Shown here: one piece after another, positions 18,514 to 27,971 of the stretch
How the letters are laid out: each line of letters starts with the position of its first letter
Numbering within the stretch: the stretch's first letter is position 1
DNA from: Xanthomonas sontii
Lineage (GTDB): Bacteria > Pseudomonadota > Gammaproteobacteria > Xanthomonadales > Xanthomonadaceae
Direction: 5' to 3'
Assembly (NCBI RefSeq): GCF_040529055.1
Contig: NZ_CP132342.1
Coordinates: 186,001-250,000 of the forward strand
DNA length: 64,000 bases
Translations under genes and position numbers: made by a program
Notes under the pieces: generated by a model
Seen by the model: only the letters and a program-made list of their open reading frames with translations
Database searches by the model: none
Told to the model about the DNA's origin: nothing

Positions 18514-19701
18514 GTGGAATGGATTGCGCATCTGGCCCATGCCGGCACCTTGCTGATCGTCAACGCATTGCTCGCGGCGGTGTCCTCGGCGATGTTCCTG
18601 GCGCTGTACGTCACCGGCCGCAAGGAACGGCACGCCCGCAGTCTGTTGCTGCTGACGCTGAGCTACGGCGTGTTCACCCTGGGCTTCGGCACCCTGCTGG
18701 CGCCGGCCTGGCACTACATGGACGTCTGGGTCGCGCCCGCCGGCAACGTCACCCTCGACGTGGCCACCGCACTGACGCTGTTGGCGGTAAACGCCTACCT
18801 GCGACGCCCGCTGCTGCAGTGGACATTGCTGGTCCCGGTCGCGCTGCTCTGCGTGCTGGAACTCTACAGCCTGCACTACACAGGCCTCGATCACCGCATC
18901 ATGGTGATCTTCGGCGGCCTGGTACGCGGCATGCTGACCCTGGCCACCGCGGTGGCGCTGTGGCGCCACGCCGACAGCACCGTGCGCACGCCGGCGCGCT
19001 TCACGGCCGTCTTCCATTTCCTGTGGGCCGGCATGGTCGGGCTGCGGGTGGTCTGGTGGGCCTTCCATCCCGACGTCGATACCAGCTACGACCCGACCAC
19101 CAACTTCGGCCTGCTCTCGCGCATCGTGCTGACCGCCAGCATCACCCCCGGCTTCCTGTGGATGCTGACCCGCGAAATGAACGCGGAACTGCGGCGGCAC
19201 GCCTCGCAGGATCCGCTCACCGGGGTCACCAATCGCCGGGTGATGTGGGAGCGCGGCGAGGCGGCGACCCTCGATGCCGCACGCAAGCGGGCGTCGATCG
19301 CGGTGCTGATGATCGACGTGGACCATTTCAAGGCGATCAACGACCGCTTCGGCCATGCGGTCGGCGACCAGGTGCTGGTCGCCATCGCGCAGACCCTGAC
19401 GCAGCACATCCGCATGCCGGACCTGCTGGCGCGCATCGGCGGCGAGGAGTTCATGGTGCTGATTCCGCAGGGCGACGAGGCGTCGGTGCGCGATCTCGCC
19501 GAACGCCTGCGGCGGCGCATCGAGCAGCAACAGATCGATGCCGCGCCGGAGGCGCCGCTGGTGTGCACGGTGAGCATCGGCTACTGCCTGTCGCCCGGGG
19601 CGCAGGCGTCCTGGCAGACCCTGGTGCTGGCCGCCGACCAGGCGCTGTACGCGGCCAAGCGCGCCGGCCGCAACCGGGTCGCCGGCACCACCATCACATG
19701 A
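18514..19701 (+). CDS. Membrane-bound GGDEF diguanylate cyclase
   Basis: 395 residues from a GTG start. About the first 220 residues hold some six or seven hydrophobic helices (for example LLIVNALLAAVSSAMFLALY, then LLLLTLSYGVFTLGFGTLLA), a membrane sensor without a named family. The GGDEF domain covers about 225-390, with active-site GGEEF at 309-313 and an intact inhibitory I-site R300-M-P-D303, so the enzyme should make c-di-GMP from two GTP and be product-inhibited. It lies 143 bp after the acyl operon and 43 bp before the Rieske gene. Confidence 0.92.
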   Translation: MEWIAHLAHAGTLLIVNALLAAVSSAMFLALYVTGRKERHARSLLLLTLSYGVFTLGFGTLLAPAWHYMDVWVAPAGNVTLDVATALTLLAVNAYLRRPLLQWTLLVPVALLCVLELYSLHYTGLDHRIMVIFGGLVRGMLTLATAVALWRHADSTVRTPARFTAVFHFLWAGMVGLRVVWWAFHPDVDTSYDPTTNFGLLSRIVLTASITPGFLWMLTREMNAELRRHASQDPLTGVTNRRVMWERGEAATLDAARKRASIAVLMIDVDHFKAINDRFGHAVGDQVLVAIAQTLTQHIRMPDLLARIGGEEFMVLIPQGDEASVRDLAERLRRRIEQQQIDAAPEAPLVCTVSIGYCLSPGAQASWQTLVLAADQALYAAKRAGRNRVAGTTIT

Positions 19702-19744
19702 ACGCGCGCGGCGCGCGGCACACCACGCGCGTGGCGCCGGCGGC

Positions 19745-20758
19745 ATGAGCGCCTGGCATCCGTCCCAGTACCGGCAGTGGTTCGCCGTCGCGCCCGCCAC
19801 GGCGTTGCGGCGCCGGCCGCTGGCGGTATCGGTGATGGATCGGCATGCGGCGATCGCGCGTTGCGCCGACGGCGGCCTGCTGGCGCTGGAGGATCGCTGC
19901 CCGCACCGGCACGCGCCGCTGTCGGCCGGCTGCGCCACCGGCGACGGCCTGTCCTGCCCCTATCACGGCTGGCGCTTCGACCGCGCCGGCGCCCTGCGCG
20001 AGATCCCCGGCCTGCCGCCGGGGCAGGCGCCGCCGGCGGTGCGGGTGCGCGCCTTCGCCGCGCGCGAACACGATGGCCTGATCTGGCTGCGTCCCGATCC
20101 GGAAGGCGCGGACGCGCCCTCGCAACTGGTGCAGGCGCTGCAGCCGTCGGCGCGGCGCTTCCTGTGGCGCACGCGCTGGGATGCGCACGTGGTCGATGCG
20201 CTGGAGAACTTCCTGGATCCGCTGCACACCCATCTGCTGCATCCGGGGCTGGTGCGGCGCGGCGGCGCGCGCACCGCCATGCGCGCCGAGCTGCGCCACA
20301 CCGACGAAGGCTTCCACGTCGACTACCGCGGCGCCGCGGCGCAGAGCGGCTGGCTGTACCGGTTGTTCGAATCGCCGCGCATCCTGGAACGCGCGCATTT
20401 CGCCGGCCCCGGCAGCGCGCAGATCGAGTACCGCTACGCGCGCGGCGGCCGCGTGCGGATCAGCCTCCACTTCACCCCGCTCGACGCGCGCAGCACCGAC
20501 GTCTTCGCCAGCCTGCACGTGGAGGGGCGCTGGGCGCCGGCGTGGGCGGTGCGGCTGCTGGTGTGGCCGCTGCTGCGCCGGGTCGGCGAACAGGACCGAC
20601 GCATGCTCGCGCTGCAGTCGCGCAACCTGCAGCGCTATCCGGGCGCGCGCGGTGCCTCCACCGCGCTGGACCTGGTGCGCGAACCGCTGCGGCGTTACTG
20701 GGACGGCGAGCCGCTGCCGGCACCGGGCAGCGGCCACGACGTGGAACTCATGCTGTGA
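19745..20758 (+). CDS. Rieske 2Fe-2S aromatic-ring-hydroxylase-like oxygenase
   Basis: 337 residues. The Rieske cluster ligands are C52-x-H54 (CPHRH) and C71-x2-H74 (CPYHGW), 16 residues apart as expected. The mononuclear iron motif D158-x2-H161-x4-H166 (LDPLHTHLLHPG) follows, so both redox centres of an oxygenase alpha subunit are present. No reductase or beta subunit is nearby; it would have to borrow electron-transfer partners. It starts 43 bp after the cyclase gene and overlaps the convergent EAL gene by 11 bp. It may oxidise the product of the acyl operon, but this rests on position only. Confidence 0.88.
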   Translation: MSAWHPSQYRQWFAVAPATALRRRPLAVSVMDRHAAIARCADGGLLALEDRCPHRHAPLSAGCATGDGLSCPYHGWRFDRAGALREIPGLPPGQAPPAVRVRAFAAREHDGLIWLRPDPEGADAPSQLVQALQPSARRFLWRTRWDAHVVDALENFLDPLHTHLLHPGLVRRGGARTAMRAELRHTDEGFHVDYRGAAAQSGWLYRLFESPRILERAHFAGPGSAQIEYRYARGGRVRISLHFTPLDARSTDVFASLHVEGRWAPAWAVRLLVWPLLRRVGEQDRRMLALQSRNLQRYPGARGASTALDLVREPLRRYWDGEPLPAPGSGHDVELML

Positions 20759-23723
20759 CCGCGCCGAGCCGCTGCAGCACATCCGCCAATGGGGCCGGAC
20801 GCCCGAGCAGATAGCCCTGCACGCCGCCGCAGCCGTGCGCGCGCAACCAGCGCAGCTGCGCCTCGGTCTCCACGCCCTCGGCGACCACGTCCAGCCCCAG
20901 GCAATGGCCCAGGGTCAGCAGCGCCTGGCAGATCGAGGCGTTGCGCGGATCGCGGTCGACCTCGGCGACGAAGCTGCGGTCGATCTTCAGCGTGTCCAGC
21001 GGCAGGTCGCGGAGATACGCCATGCTGGAGAAGCCGGTGCCGACATCGTCCAGGGCCACGCGCACGCCCAGCGCGCGCAGTTGCCGCAGCACGTCGCCGG
21101 CCTGCTGCGGCTGCCGCATCAGGCTGCTCTCGGTCAGCTCCAATTGCAGGCCGTTGGCGGCCAGCCCGGCCTCGGCGCAGGCCTGCACCAGGTCGGCGAC
21201 CAGATCGCCATCGAAGAACTGCAACGCCGACACGTTCACCGCCACCGGCAGGTCCGGCCATCCGTGCTCGACCAGGGCGCGACGCGCCCGCGCCGCCGCG
21301 CGCGTCACCCAGCGCCCCAGCGGCAGGATCAGCCCGGTGTCCTCGCACAACTGGATGAACGCATCCGGCGCGATGAAACCGCCATCGGCCTGCGGCCAGC
21401 GGATCAGGGCTTCCAGTTCGCGCGGCGCGCCGCTGACGGCATCCATGATCGGCTGGAAATACAGCTCGAACTCCTGGCGCTCGATCGCCTGCTGGATGCG
21501 CCCGGCCAGGCGCAGGCGTTCGCCGGTGCGCGCGGCCATGGCGCGGTCGAAGCGCACCAGGCTGCGGCCCTCGGCCTGCGCCGCATGCGCGGCCTGCGCG
21601 GCGCTGCCGATCGCCTCGTCGGCATCGGCGGCATCGTCCGGACACAGCGCCACGCCGATGTGCGCCTGCAACTGCTGAGCGAATTCGCCGCCCTGCACGG
21701 GTGCGTACAGCGCCTCCTGCAGCGCCTGCAAGGCCAGCGGCAGGGCCTGCGGGTCCAGGATCGCCAGCACGAAGTCCTGCGCCGGCTGATGCGCGCTCAG
21801 CCCGAAGCGCTCGCCGAGCGCGCGGATGCGCTCGGCCACTGCGCAACGCACTGCATCGCCGACGGCGCGGCCGAGGGTGTCGCCGATCAGGGCCAGGCCA
21901 CGTACCTGCACGTAGGCGATGGCGTAGCCGCCGCGCTGCGCGCGCAGGGCTTCGGCCAGCGCCCGCGGCTTGAGCAGGCCGGTGCTGAATTCGTGGCGTG
22001 CGAGATAGGCCAGTTCGCGTTCGTGGGCCAGGCGCTCGGTGACGTCCTCGGCCAGGATCAGCCGCGCCGGCACGCCGCCGAACTCCAGGTCGGCGCTGTG
22101 GATGCACACCGACAGCAGGCTGCCGTCCTTGCGCCGATGCGTCCACACGCTCGGCGCGTCGAAGCCCTCGCGCGGTTTGCGCACGTCCTGCAGCAAGCGC
22201 TCGGCATCCTCCGACGGACGCAGATCGCGCAGGTCCATCGCCAGGAATTCCTCGCGGCTGTAGCCGTACTGGCGCACCGCGGCCTGGTTCACTTCGAGGA
22301 AGCGCAGACTGTCCACGGAGAACACCCAGTACGGCAACGGATTGCGATCGAACACCAGGCGGAACTGGCGCTCGGCATCGAGCAGGCGCGCGTGCGCCGC
22401 CACCCGGTCGCTGACATCCTGCACCGCGCCGGTCATGCACACGCCCTCACGGGTGTGCACCAGCGCGCCGCGCGCGGCCAGCCAGCGCAGGCGTCCATCG
22501 GGCAGGTGCATGCGATAGACGGTGTTGTAGTCCGCGCGCCCTTGCGCAGCGTCCTCGTACAGCTGCGTCACCCGTGCGCGATCCTCGTCGTGGATCCGCG
22601 CCAGGAACGCCTCGATGGGCAGTTGCATGCGCTGCAGGCCGAACATCGCGCCGGTCGGTTCGGACAGGCGCAGCACACGCTGCGCGATGTCGACGCGCCA
22701 GGTGCCGATGCCGCCCATCCCGTGCGCCAGGCGCAGATCCTCGTCGCCACGCCGCAGGCGCTGCAGCAGGTGGCGCTGGCGACGCTCGGCACGGCGCAGG
22801 CTGACCAGCAGATAGGCCAGGCCGAGCAGGTACAGCACGTACACCAGCGCCGCCGCCGCGGCGAACCACCACCAGCCGGACAGCGTCTCGCGCAGCCCCA
22901 CCCCGGCGACTGCCAGCAACGGATACGCACCGCCGCCGCTCAGCGCCAGGATACGCGGTGTCCCGTCGAAGACATCGCGGCGTACGCCCAGGGCGCCGCC
23001 GTGCGGCATCGGCTGCGCCAGCGCGATCGGCAGGCGTGGCTGGCCGGCCGCGAGCGGGCGGCTGGCGGCCAGCAGCACGCCCTGCGCGTCGGTCAGGGCG
23101 ACGATGCCGTCGCGCCCGCTATCGGTGCCCTGCACGATGCGTTGCAACGCGGCCACCCGCCATTGCGCCTCGACCCAGCCATCGGTCCCCCACGGGACCG
23201 CCACGCGCACCACCGCCTCGCCATCGGCCAGGCGCACTGGCGGACTCACGCAGACCCGGTCGCCGCAGCGCGCGCGCGGCATCCATGCGCGCAGTTGCGG
23301 ATCGCTCGCGCCGCCGAAGCGGCGTTGGCCCTGCACATCCAGCAGGGCCACGTCGCGCAGTTCCGGGTGCCGCGCCTGCAGGCCGTGCAGCGAGGCGGCG
23401 ATCAGCTCGGGCGCCCGCACCGGCGTCTCCGCCAGCAGCGCCTGCGCGCTCAGGCCCTCGCCATGCAGGGCCTGGCCGAGATTGTCCAATTGCAACTGCA
23501 GCAGGCGGTCGCTGCCGGTGGCCAGGGCCAGGCTCTGCCGCTGCGCTGCGGCCAGGCGGTTGTGGCGGTCCTGCGCCAGCACCAGCACCAGGCCGGCGGC
23601 CAGCAGCACCGCCAGCGCCACGCCCCAGGTCGCGATCGCCCGCAACGGCGCGCGCGTGACGCGCCGCAGGCTGTGCCGAAAGCGACGGTCACGCTTCCTG
23701 TCGGCGAGCGGGTTCGGCGGCAT
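20748..23723 (-). CDS. Multi-domain PAS-GGDEF-EAL c-di-GMP phosphodiesterase
   Basis: 991 residues: N-terminal TM helix (AIATWGVALAVLLAAGLVLV), a periplasmic part, a second TM near residue 285 (WWWFAAAAALVYVLYLLGL), two PAS/PAC units (roughly 330-455 and 455-575), a GGDEF-like domain and an EAL domain. The GGDEF signature has decayed (AQDFVLAIL at the site), so it is probably not a cyclase. The EAL domain is intact: E769-L-E-A-L, NVSALQF, ELTES, DDVGTGFSS, LKIDRSF and AEGVET. Expected activity is c-di-GMP hydrolysis controlled by sensing. Its stop overlaps the Rieske gene end. Confidence 0.93.
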   Translation of the reverse strand: MPPNPLADRKRDRRFRHSLRRVTRAPLRAIATWGVALAVLLAAGLVLVLAQDRHNRLAAAQRQSLALATGSDRLLQLQLDNLGQALHGEGLSAQALLAETPVRAPELIAASLHGLQARHPELRDVALLDVQGQRRFGGASDPQLRAWMPRARCGDRVCVSPPVRLADGEAVVRVAVPWGTDGWVEAQWRVAALQRIVQGTDSGRDGIVALTDAQGVLLAASRPLAAGQPRLPIALAQPMPHGGALGVRRDVFDGTPRILALSGGGAYPLLAVAGVGLRETLSGWWWFAAAAALVYVLYLLGLAYLLVSLRRAERRQRHLLQRLRRGDEDLRLAHGMGGIGTWRVDIAQRVLRLSEPTGAMFGLQRMQLPIEAFLARIHDEDRARVTQLYEDAAQGRADYNTVYRMHLPDGRLRWLAARGALVHTREGVCMTGAVQDVSDRVAAHARLLDAERQFRLVFDRNPLPYWVFSVDSLRFLEVNQAAVRQYGYSREEFLAMDLRDLRPSEDAERLLQDVRKPREGFDAPSVWTHRRKDGSLLSVCIHSADLEFGGVPARLILAEDVTERLAHERELAYLARHEFSTGLLKPRALAEALRAQRGGYAIAYVQVRGLALIGDTLGRAVGDAVRCAVAERIRALGERFGLSAHQPAQDFVLAILDPQALPLALQALQEALYAPVQGGEFAQQLQAHIGVALCPDDAADADEAIGSAAQAAHAAQAEGRSLVRFDRAMAARTGERLRLAGRIQQAIERQEFELYFQPIMDAVSGAPRELEALIRWPQADGGFIAPDAFIQLCEDTGLILPLGRWVTRAAARARRALVEHGWPDLPVAVNVSALQFFDGDLVADLVQACAEAGLAANGLQLELTESSLMRQPQQAGDVLRQLRALGVRVALDDVGTGFSSMAYLRDLPLDTLKIDRSFVAEVDRDPRNASICQALLTLGHCLGLDVVAEGVETEAQLRWLRAHGCGGVQGYLLGRPAPLADVLQRLGAVTA

Positions 23724-23822
23724 CGAGGGTCGGGAGTGCGGCGTGGATGCTGGATACAGCGGCCTGGGATCGGCGATCTTGACCGCCCGTGACGCGATGC
23801 TGCGTTCAGCGATGCGGATAAA

Positions 23823-24752
23823 TCATTCAGTCCGCTGCGGCCACTGCGCCAGTGCCTGCGTCGTCAGTCCCACCCGTCGGCACGCACGCGCGGCGATGCC
23901 ATCGTGCAGTGCCACCCGGAACAGCGGCGCCACCTGCTGCAGCAACCAGGCCGGCACCGTCGGGCCGGTGCGCTGCAGCCGTGCCTGCCGCAGCAGGGCG
24001 CTGGCCCATGGCGGCAGCAAGGCCGCGCCGGCGCCCAGGAACAGTTCGCGCGACAGTCCCGGCGCCGGCACCGGCAGGCGCAGGCCGGACAGCACCGCCA
24101 GCACCTCGCGCGAGCGCGCATCCACCCGCAGCAGCGGCCGCTGCCGCGCGAAATAGTCCAGCACCGCCGCCTCGCTGGCCGGGACGTCGCGTGCGCCCAG
24201 CGCTTCGGCGACGCGCCGGCCTTCGTCGTAATAGCGGTCGGCGATCGCCGCCGGCACCGCGCGGCAGTAGCGGCGGTAGCCCTGCAGGAAGCCGTAGGCC
24301 TCGGTCACGTGGACCCAGGTCAGCAGCGCCGGATCGTCGGCGGCGTAAGCGCGCCCGTCGGGCGTGTGGCCGCGCACCCGCGTGTGGATCGCACGCACAC
24401 GGGCGATCTGGCGCTGCGCCGCGTCGGTGGGCGCGTAGCTGGTGGCGGCGACGAACTGGGTGGTGCGGCGCAGGCGCCCGACCAGATCCTCGCGAAAGTT
24501 GGAATGGTCGTAGACCCCGGCCAGCGCCAGCGGATGCAGGGTCTGCAGCAGCAGCGCACACAGCCCGCCGGCCAGCATCCCGGGAAACTCGGCATGGATG
24601 CGCCAGGTGACGCTGTCCGGACCGAACAGGCCCACATCGCCGAGCGGCTGGTCGTAGTCGATGGCGTCGCGCTCGCGCGGGAACGCGCCCAGCACCCAGC
24701 GGCGGATCTGCGCGGTGGCCGGAGCGGCGAGGGTGCGTAGCAGCGGGGGCAT
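23823..24752 (-). CDS. Oxygenase MpaB-family (DUF2236) protein
   Basis: 309 residues, helical, matching the DUF2236/MpaB family: PDSVTWRIHAEFPGMLAGGLCALLLQTLHPLA, then SNFREDLVGRLRRTTQFVAATSYAPTD, RVRAIHTRVRG and WVHVTEAYGFLQGYR. The conserved His residues in these blocks are candidate heme ligands, as in related latex-clearing proteins. Substrate unknown. The ATG at 24752 is chosen because the upstream in-frame extension is a low-complexity Arg-rich reading. It stands alone and diverges from the gene at 24927. Confidence 0.87.
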   Translation of the reverse strand: MPPLLRTLAAPATAQIRRWVLGAFPRERDAIDYDQPLGDVGLFGPDSVTWRIHAEFPGMLAGGLCALLLQTLHPLALAGVYDHSNFREDLVGRLRRTTQFVAATSYAPTDAAQRQIARVRAIHTRVRGHTPDGRAYAADDPALLTWVHVTEAYGFLQGYRRYCRAVPAAIADRYYDEGRRVAEALGARDVPASEAAVLDYFARQRPLLRVDARSREVLAVLSGLRLPVPAPGLSRELFLGAGAALLPPWASALLRQARLQRTGPTVPAWLLQQVAPLFRVALHDGIAARACRRVGLTTQALAQWPQRTE

Positions 24753-24926
24753 GCGCCGATGGTAGCGAAAGCGGCGCGAGCGCCGTGCGATGGCGTATGG
24801 CGCGCCGCGGCCGCGCCGCATGTGCGACCGCAGCATGCACTTTGCGGCCGCTGTGCTAGAAAGAAGCTGCCTCAAGATCGCCAACCGACGTTCCGCGTCC
24901 GTCACCGCATCTGCAAGGAGCCCGTC

Positions 24927-25544
24927 ATGCTCGCTCTGTTCAAAGGCTTGGGATTGCTGCTCGAGGACAACGCGCTGCACCAGCGCTCGTTTCCCGAACA
25001 GGTCGCGCACTGGCAGCACAAGAGCGAGGCGCAGATCCGCGAAGAGGTCGCGTTGCTGGCCAAGGCCAAGCAGCAGTGGCTGGTGGCGTCGATCATCGGC
25101 TGGCAGGCGATCTCGCTGATCCTGCTCGGCGTGATCACCGCGCAGTTGTGGCAGCACGACTACCACCTGACGTTCTCGCGCATCGTCATCGTGGTCACCT
25201 CGTGGGTGGCGATCCTGTTCGTGATCTGGTTCATCGCCAACATGTTCGACCGCACCGCCGGCTTCGAGCGCTGGCTCACCGCGTTCAACAGCCGCGAACC
25301 GCTGTCGGCCGATGCCGACACCGTGGAGTGCGTGGCCGACGCGCTGAACATGGCGCGCAAGTACCCGGAGATCCTCGCCTACAAGCGCGAGGTGGTGGCC
25401 AACCGCGAACTGCGCCACGAGGACATCCGGATCATGCGCGAGATGGGCCGCATCCGCCTGCATGCCGAACTGGTCGCCTCGCTGATCCAATTCGAAGGCA
25501 CGCCGCCCGGCGGCCAGCCCGGCGTGTTCCGCGTCGCCGGCTGA
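24927..25544 (+). CDS. Conserved two-TM membrane protein of unknown function
   Basis: 205 residues. Two adjacent TM helices lie at about 51-75 (WLVASIIGWQAISLILLGVI) and 85-107 (IVIVVTSWVAILFVIWFIAN), flanked by charged cytoplasmic-type helices; there is no signal peptide. The C-terminal half (ARKYPEILAYKREVVANREL, then DIRIMREMGRIRLHAELV) is helical and may be coiled. A strong aaggag site 9 nt upstream fixes the start. No family is recognised. A perfect hairpin follows the stop, so it is probably monocistronic. Confidence 0.8.
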   Translation: MLALFKGLGLLLEDNALHQRSFPEQVAHWQHKSEAQIREEVALLAKAKQQWLVASIIGWQAISLILLGVITAQLWQHDYHLTFSRIVIVVTSWVAILFVIWFIANMFDRTAGFERWLTAFNSREPLSADADTVECVADALNMARKYPEILAYKREVVANRELRHEDIRIMREMGRIRLHAELVASLIQFEGTPPGGQPGVFRVAG

Positions 25545-25566
25545 GGCCGCCGCACACGCATCTCAC

Positions 25567-25593
25567 GCGCGCCGTCTGCGATAGACGGCGCGC
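25567..25593 (+). terminator. Perfect 11-bp hairpin after the two-TM gene
   Basis: Stem gcgcgccgtct / agacggcgcgc with loop gcgat, 22 bp beyond the TAG-side stop of the 24927 gene. No T tail; termination is the simplest reading of the position. Confidence 0.55.
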
Positions 25594-25810
25594 CCGCCGA
25601 TCCGACATCACGCGCGGGCGCGACTCGGGCGCAACACGCGCGCAGTCGGTCGTGATCCGCGCGCCCGATAGCGTGTTCGCTCAAGTCCCCGCGATCGCCG
25701 CAAGGGCGCAACGCCGCGGCGATGCCAGCCCCAGTCAAACCGCACCGACCCGACGCAGCCGGCGTCAGCCGACCGCGGCGACACAGGGCATTCCCAACGC
25801 CCGTTTCGCG

Positions 25811-25830
25811 AAATATAATCATTCTCGATT
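25811..25830 (+). promoter_or_regulatory. Fur-box-like operator upstream of the TonB receptor
   Basis: The 20 bases from 25811 (aaatataatcattctcgatt) resemble the Fur consensus gataatgataatcattatc; the core ataatcatt is exact. It is the only A/T-rich patch in the spacer and ends 23 bp before the ATG of a siderophore-receptor-type gene. This suggests iron repression of that gene. Confidence 0.55.
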
Positions 25831-25853
25831 AGAACTTTCACCCCACGGTCTCG

Positions 25854-27971
25854 ATGACACTGCATCCCCTTTCGCGCGCCTGCCTGCTGGGCATGGCGCT
25901 GTCCCTGCCTGCGCACGCCGCCAGTGCCGACACCGCCTCGGACGCCGACAGCGGCGCCGATGCCGCACAGGCGATCGCCCTGCCCACGGTGCAGGTGCGC
26001 GCCGATGCGCAGAGCGGCTTCCGCGCCACCGGACCGGTGCAGGCCGACAAGTCGGATGCGCCGCTGGCGCAGACGCCGTTCTCGATCACCGTGGTGCCGC
26101 GCGCGCTGCTGGACAGCCAGCAGGCGCGCACCCTGTCCGATGCCCTGCACAACGTCTCCGGGGTGGTCGCCAACACCTACGGCCGGCGCGGCTGGGACGA
26201 CCTGATCATCCGCGGCCAGACCGCCTCCGACGCGCTGTTCGTCGACGGCCTGCGCACCGCCGACAGCAACCGCGTGGCCGAGCAACTGTTCGGCGTGCAG
26301 CAGGTGGAGGTGCTGAAGGGCCCGGCCTCGCTGCTGTACGGACAGGTGCTGCCGGGCGGCCTGGTCAACCTGATCAGCAAGCATCCCGGCGCCGAGCCGA
26401 TGCGGCGGGTCGACCTGGGCGTGGGCAGCGACGGCCTGCGCCAGGGAAGCGTGGATCTCAACCAGCCGCTGTCGGCCGATGGCAAGGTCGCACTGCGCCT
26501 CAATGCGCTGGCGATGAACAGCGACGACCCGACCGACCACGTGTACTTCCGCAGCCGCTGGATCGCCCCCTCGCTGTCGCTGGACCTGGGCCCGCGCACC
26601 GATTTCGTGCTGCTGACCAGCTACCAGGAACGCGACTACATCCGCCAGCAGGGCCTGCCCTGGGAAGGCAGCGCCGAACCCAACCGCAACGGCAGGATCG
26701 ACCGCGCGCTGTTCACCGGCGAACCCGGGCAGCGGCCGTACCACAGCCATCAGAGCCGGATCGGCTACGTGCTCGATCACCGCTTCGACAACGGCTGGAG
26801 CCTGCACCACGCCGCGCGCTGGCAGAGCTTCGGCCTGGACGGTTTCCTGATCGCCAACAACGGCCTGGCCGCCAACCTGCGCACCCTGCGCCGTACCGCC
26901 ACCCAGCAACAGTTCGACGGACGCACCTGGGTGCAGGACACCTACCTGCAGGGCGGCTTCGCCACCGGCACCTGGCAGCACACCGTCACCGCCGGCCTGG
27001 ACGCGTTCAAGACCTGGGAATGGAACGTGCAGTCGACCTGCCGCGTCGGCAATCTCGACGTGTACGCGCCGGTCTACGGCAGCGCCGTGACCTGCCCGGC
27101 CCGCCCGACCCGCGACAACCTCAGCGTGGTGACCTCGGGCGGCCTGTACCTGCGCGACCGCATCCAGTTCGCACCGGACTGGCAACTGCTGCTGGGCCTG
27201 CGCCACGATCGCAGCCGCAACCAGAGCGAGGACCGGCTGGCCGGCAGCGACACGCGCACCGACAACAGTGCCACGACGGGTTCGGCAGCGCTGATGTTCG
27301 ACGCCGGTGGCGGGCTGCGCCCGTATGTCAGCGTCGCCACCTCCTTCTATCCCAATGTCGGCGTCGATGCGCAGGGCGCGCAGTTCGATCCCGAGCGCGG
27401 GCGCCAGGTGGAACTGGGCGTCAAGATGGAAGTCGGCAGCGGCACCAGCCTGAGCATGGCGCTGTACGACCTGCGCCGGCGCAACGTGCTGCAGACCGAT
27501 CCGTTCAACGACGGCTACAGCATCGCCGTGGGCGAACAGCGCAGCCGCGGCCTGGAGCTCAACGCCGCCGCCGACCTGGGCAACGGGTTGAGCCTGTTCG
27601 GCGGCTACGCCTACACCGATGCGGTGGTCACCGACGACGGTGGCCAGCGTGTCAGCAGCGTCGGCAGCCGCCTGAACAACGTGCCGCGGCATAGCGGTTC
27701 TGTGTGGCTGCAGTACACCGCCCACGGCGCGGCCGACGGCTGGAGCGTCAGCGGCGGCGCCCGCGCCGAAGGCGAGAAGACCGCTTACGGCCATCGCATT
27801 CCCGGCTACCTGGTGTTCGATGCCGGCCTGGGCTACCGCCAGGGCCATTGGCGCTACGCGCTGAACCTGAAGAACGCCTTCGACCGCGACTACTTCACCG
27901 GCGGCCTGCAGCGCGCCGTGGCCCTGGGCGATCCACGCACGCTGCTGTTCTCGGTGGGCGTGGATTACTGA
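25854..27971 (+). CDS. TonB-dependent siderophore receptor
   Basis: 705 residues: signal peptide (to about residue 24, AHAASA), plug domain at about 50-160 (TPFSITVVPRALLDSQQARTL, VEVLKGPASLLYGQ) and a C-terminal 22-strand beta-barrel ending in the aromatic residue expected (LLFSVGVDY). The plug's PFSITVVPRALL/GPASLLYGQVLPGG pattern is that of ferri-siderophore receptors (FhuA/FpvA type). It would import an iron chelate across the outer membrane using TonB energy. A Fur-like site precedes it. No siderophore synthesis or ABC genes are adjacent, so it may take up foreign siderophores. Confidence 0.92.
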   Translation: MTLHPLSRACLLGMALSLPAHAASADTASDADSGADAAQAIALPTVQVRADAQSGFRATGPVQADKSDAPLAQTPFSITVVPRALLDSQQARTLSDALHNVSGVVANTYGRRGWDDLIIRGQTASDALFVDGLRTADSNRVAEQLFGVQQVEVLKGPASLLYGQVLPGGLVNLISKHPGAEPMRRVDLGVGSDGLRQGSVDLNQPLSADGKVALRLNALAMNSDDPTDHVYFRSRWIAPSLSLDLGPRTDFVLLTSYQERDYIRQQGLPWEGSAEPNRNGRIDRALFTGEPGQRPYHSHQSRIGYVLDHRFDNGWSLHHAARWQSFGLDGFLIANNGLAANLRTLRRTATQQQFDGRTWVQDTYLQGGFATGTWQHTVTAGLDAFKTWEWNVQSTCRVGNLDVYAPVYGSAVTCPARPTRDNLSVVTSGGLYLRDRIQFAPDWQLLLGLRHDRSRNQSEDRLAGSDTRTDNSATTGSAALMFDAGGGLRPYVSVATSFYPNVGVDAQGAQFDPERGRQVELGVKMEVGSGTSLSMALYDLRRRNVLQTDPFNDGYSIAVGEQRSRGLELNAAADLGNGLSLFGGYAYTDAVVTDDGGQRVSSVGSRLNNVPRHSGSVWLQYTAHGAADGWSVSGGARAEGEKTAYGHRIPGYLVFDAGLGYRQGHWRYALNLKNAFDRDYFTGGLQRAVALGDPRTLLFSVGVDY

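Larger units (their letters stand above)
25545..25853. other. Gene-free spacer with terminator and Fur-type promoter region
   Basis: 309 bp between two plus-strand genes. It holds a perfect hairpin at 25567-25593 and, at its end, an A/T-rich patch with a Fur-box-like site (25811-25830). The middle part shows no open frame with family features and no clear repeat. Confidence 0.6.

Noticed and set aside
20181..23792. Very long plus-strand open frame across the EAL gene
   Set aside because: It is the antisense shadow of the 991-residue protein, rich in Arg/His/Gln without any domain; long shadow frames are common in DNA of this composition.
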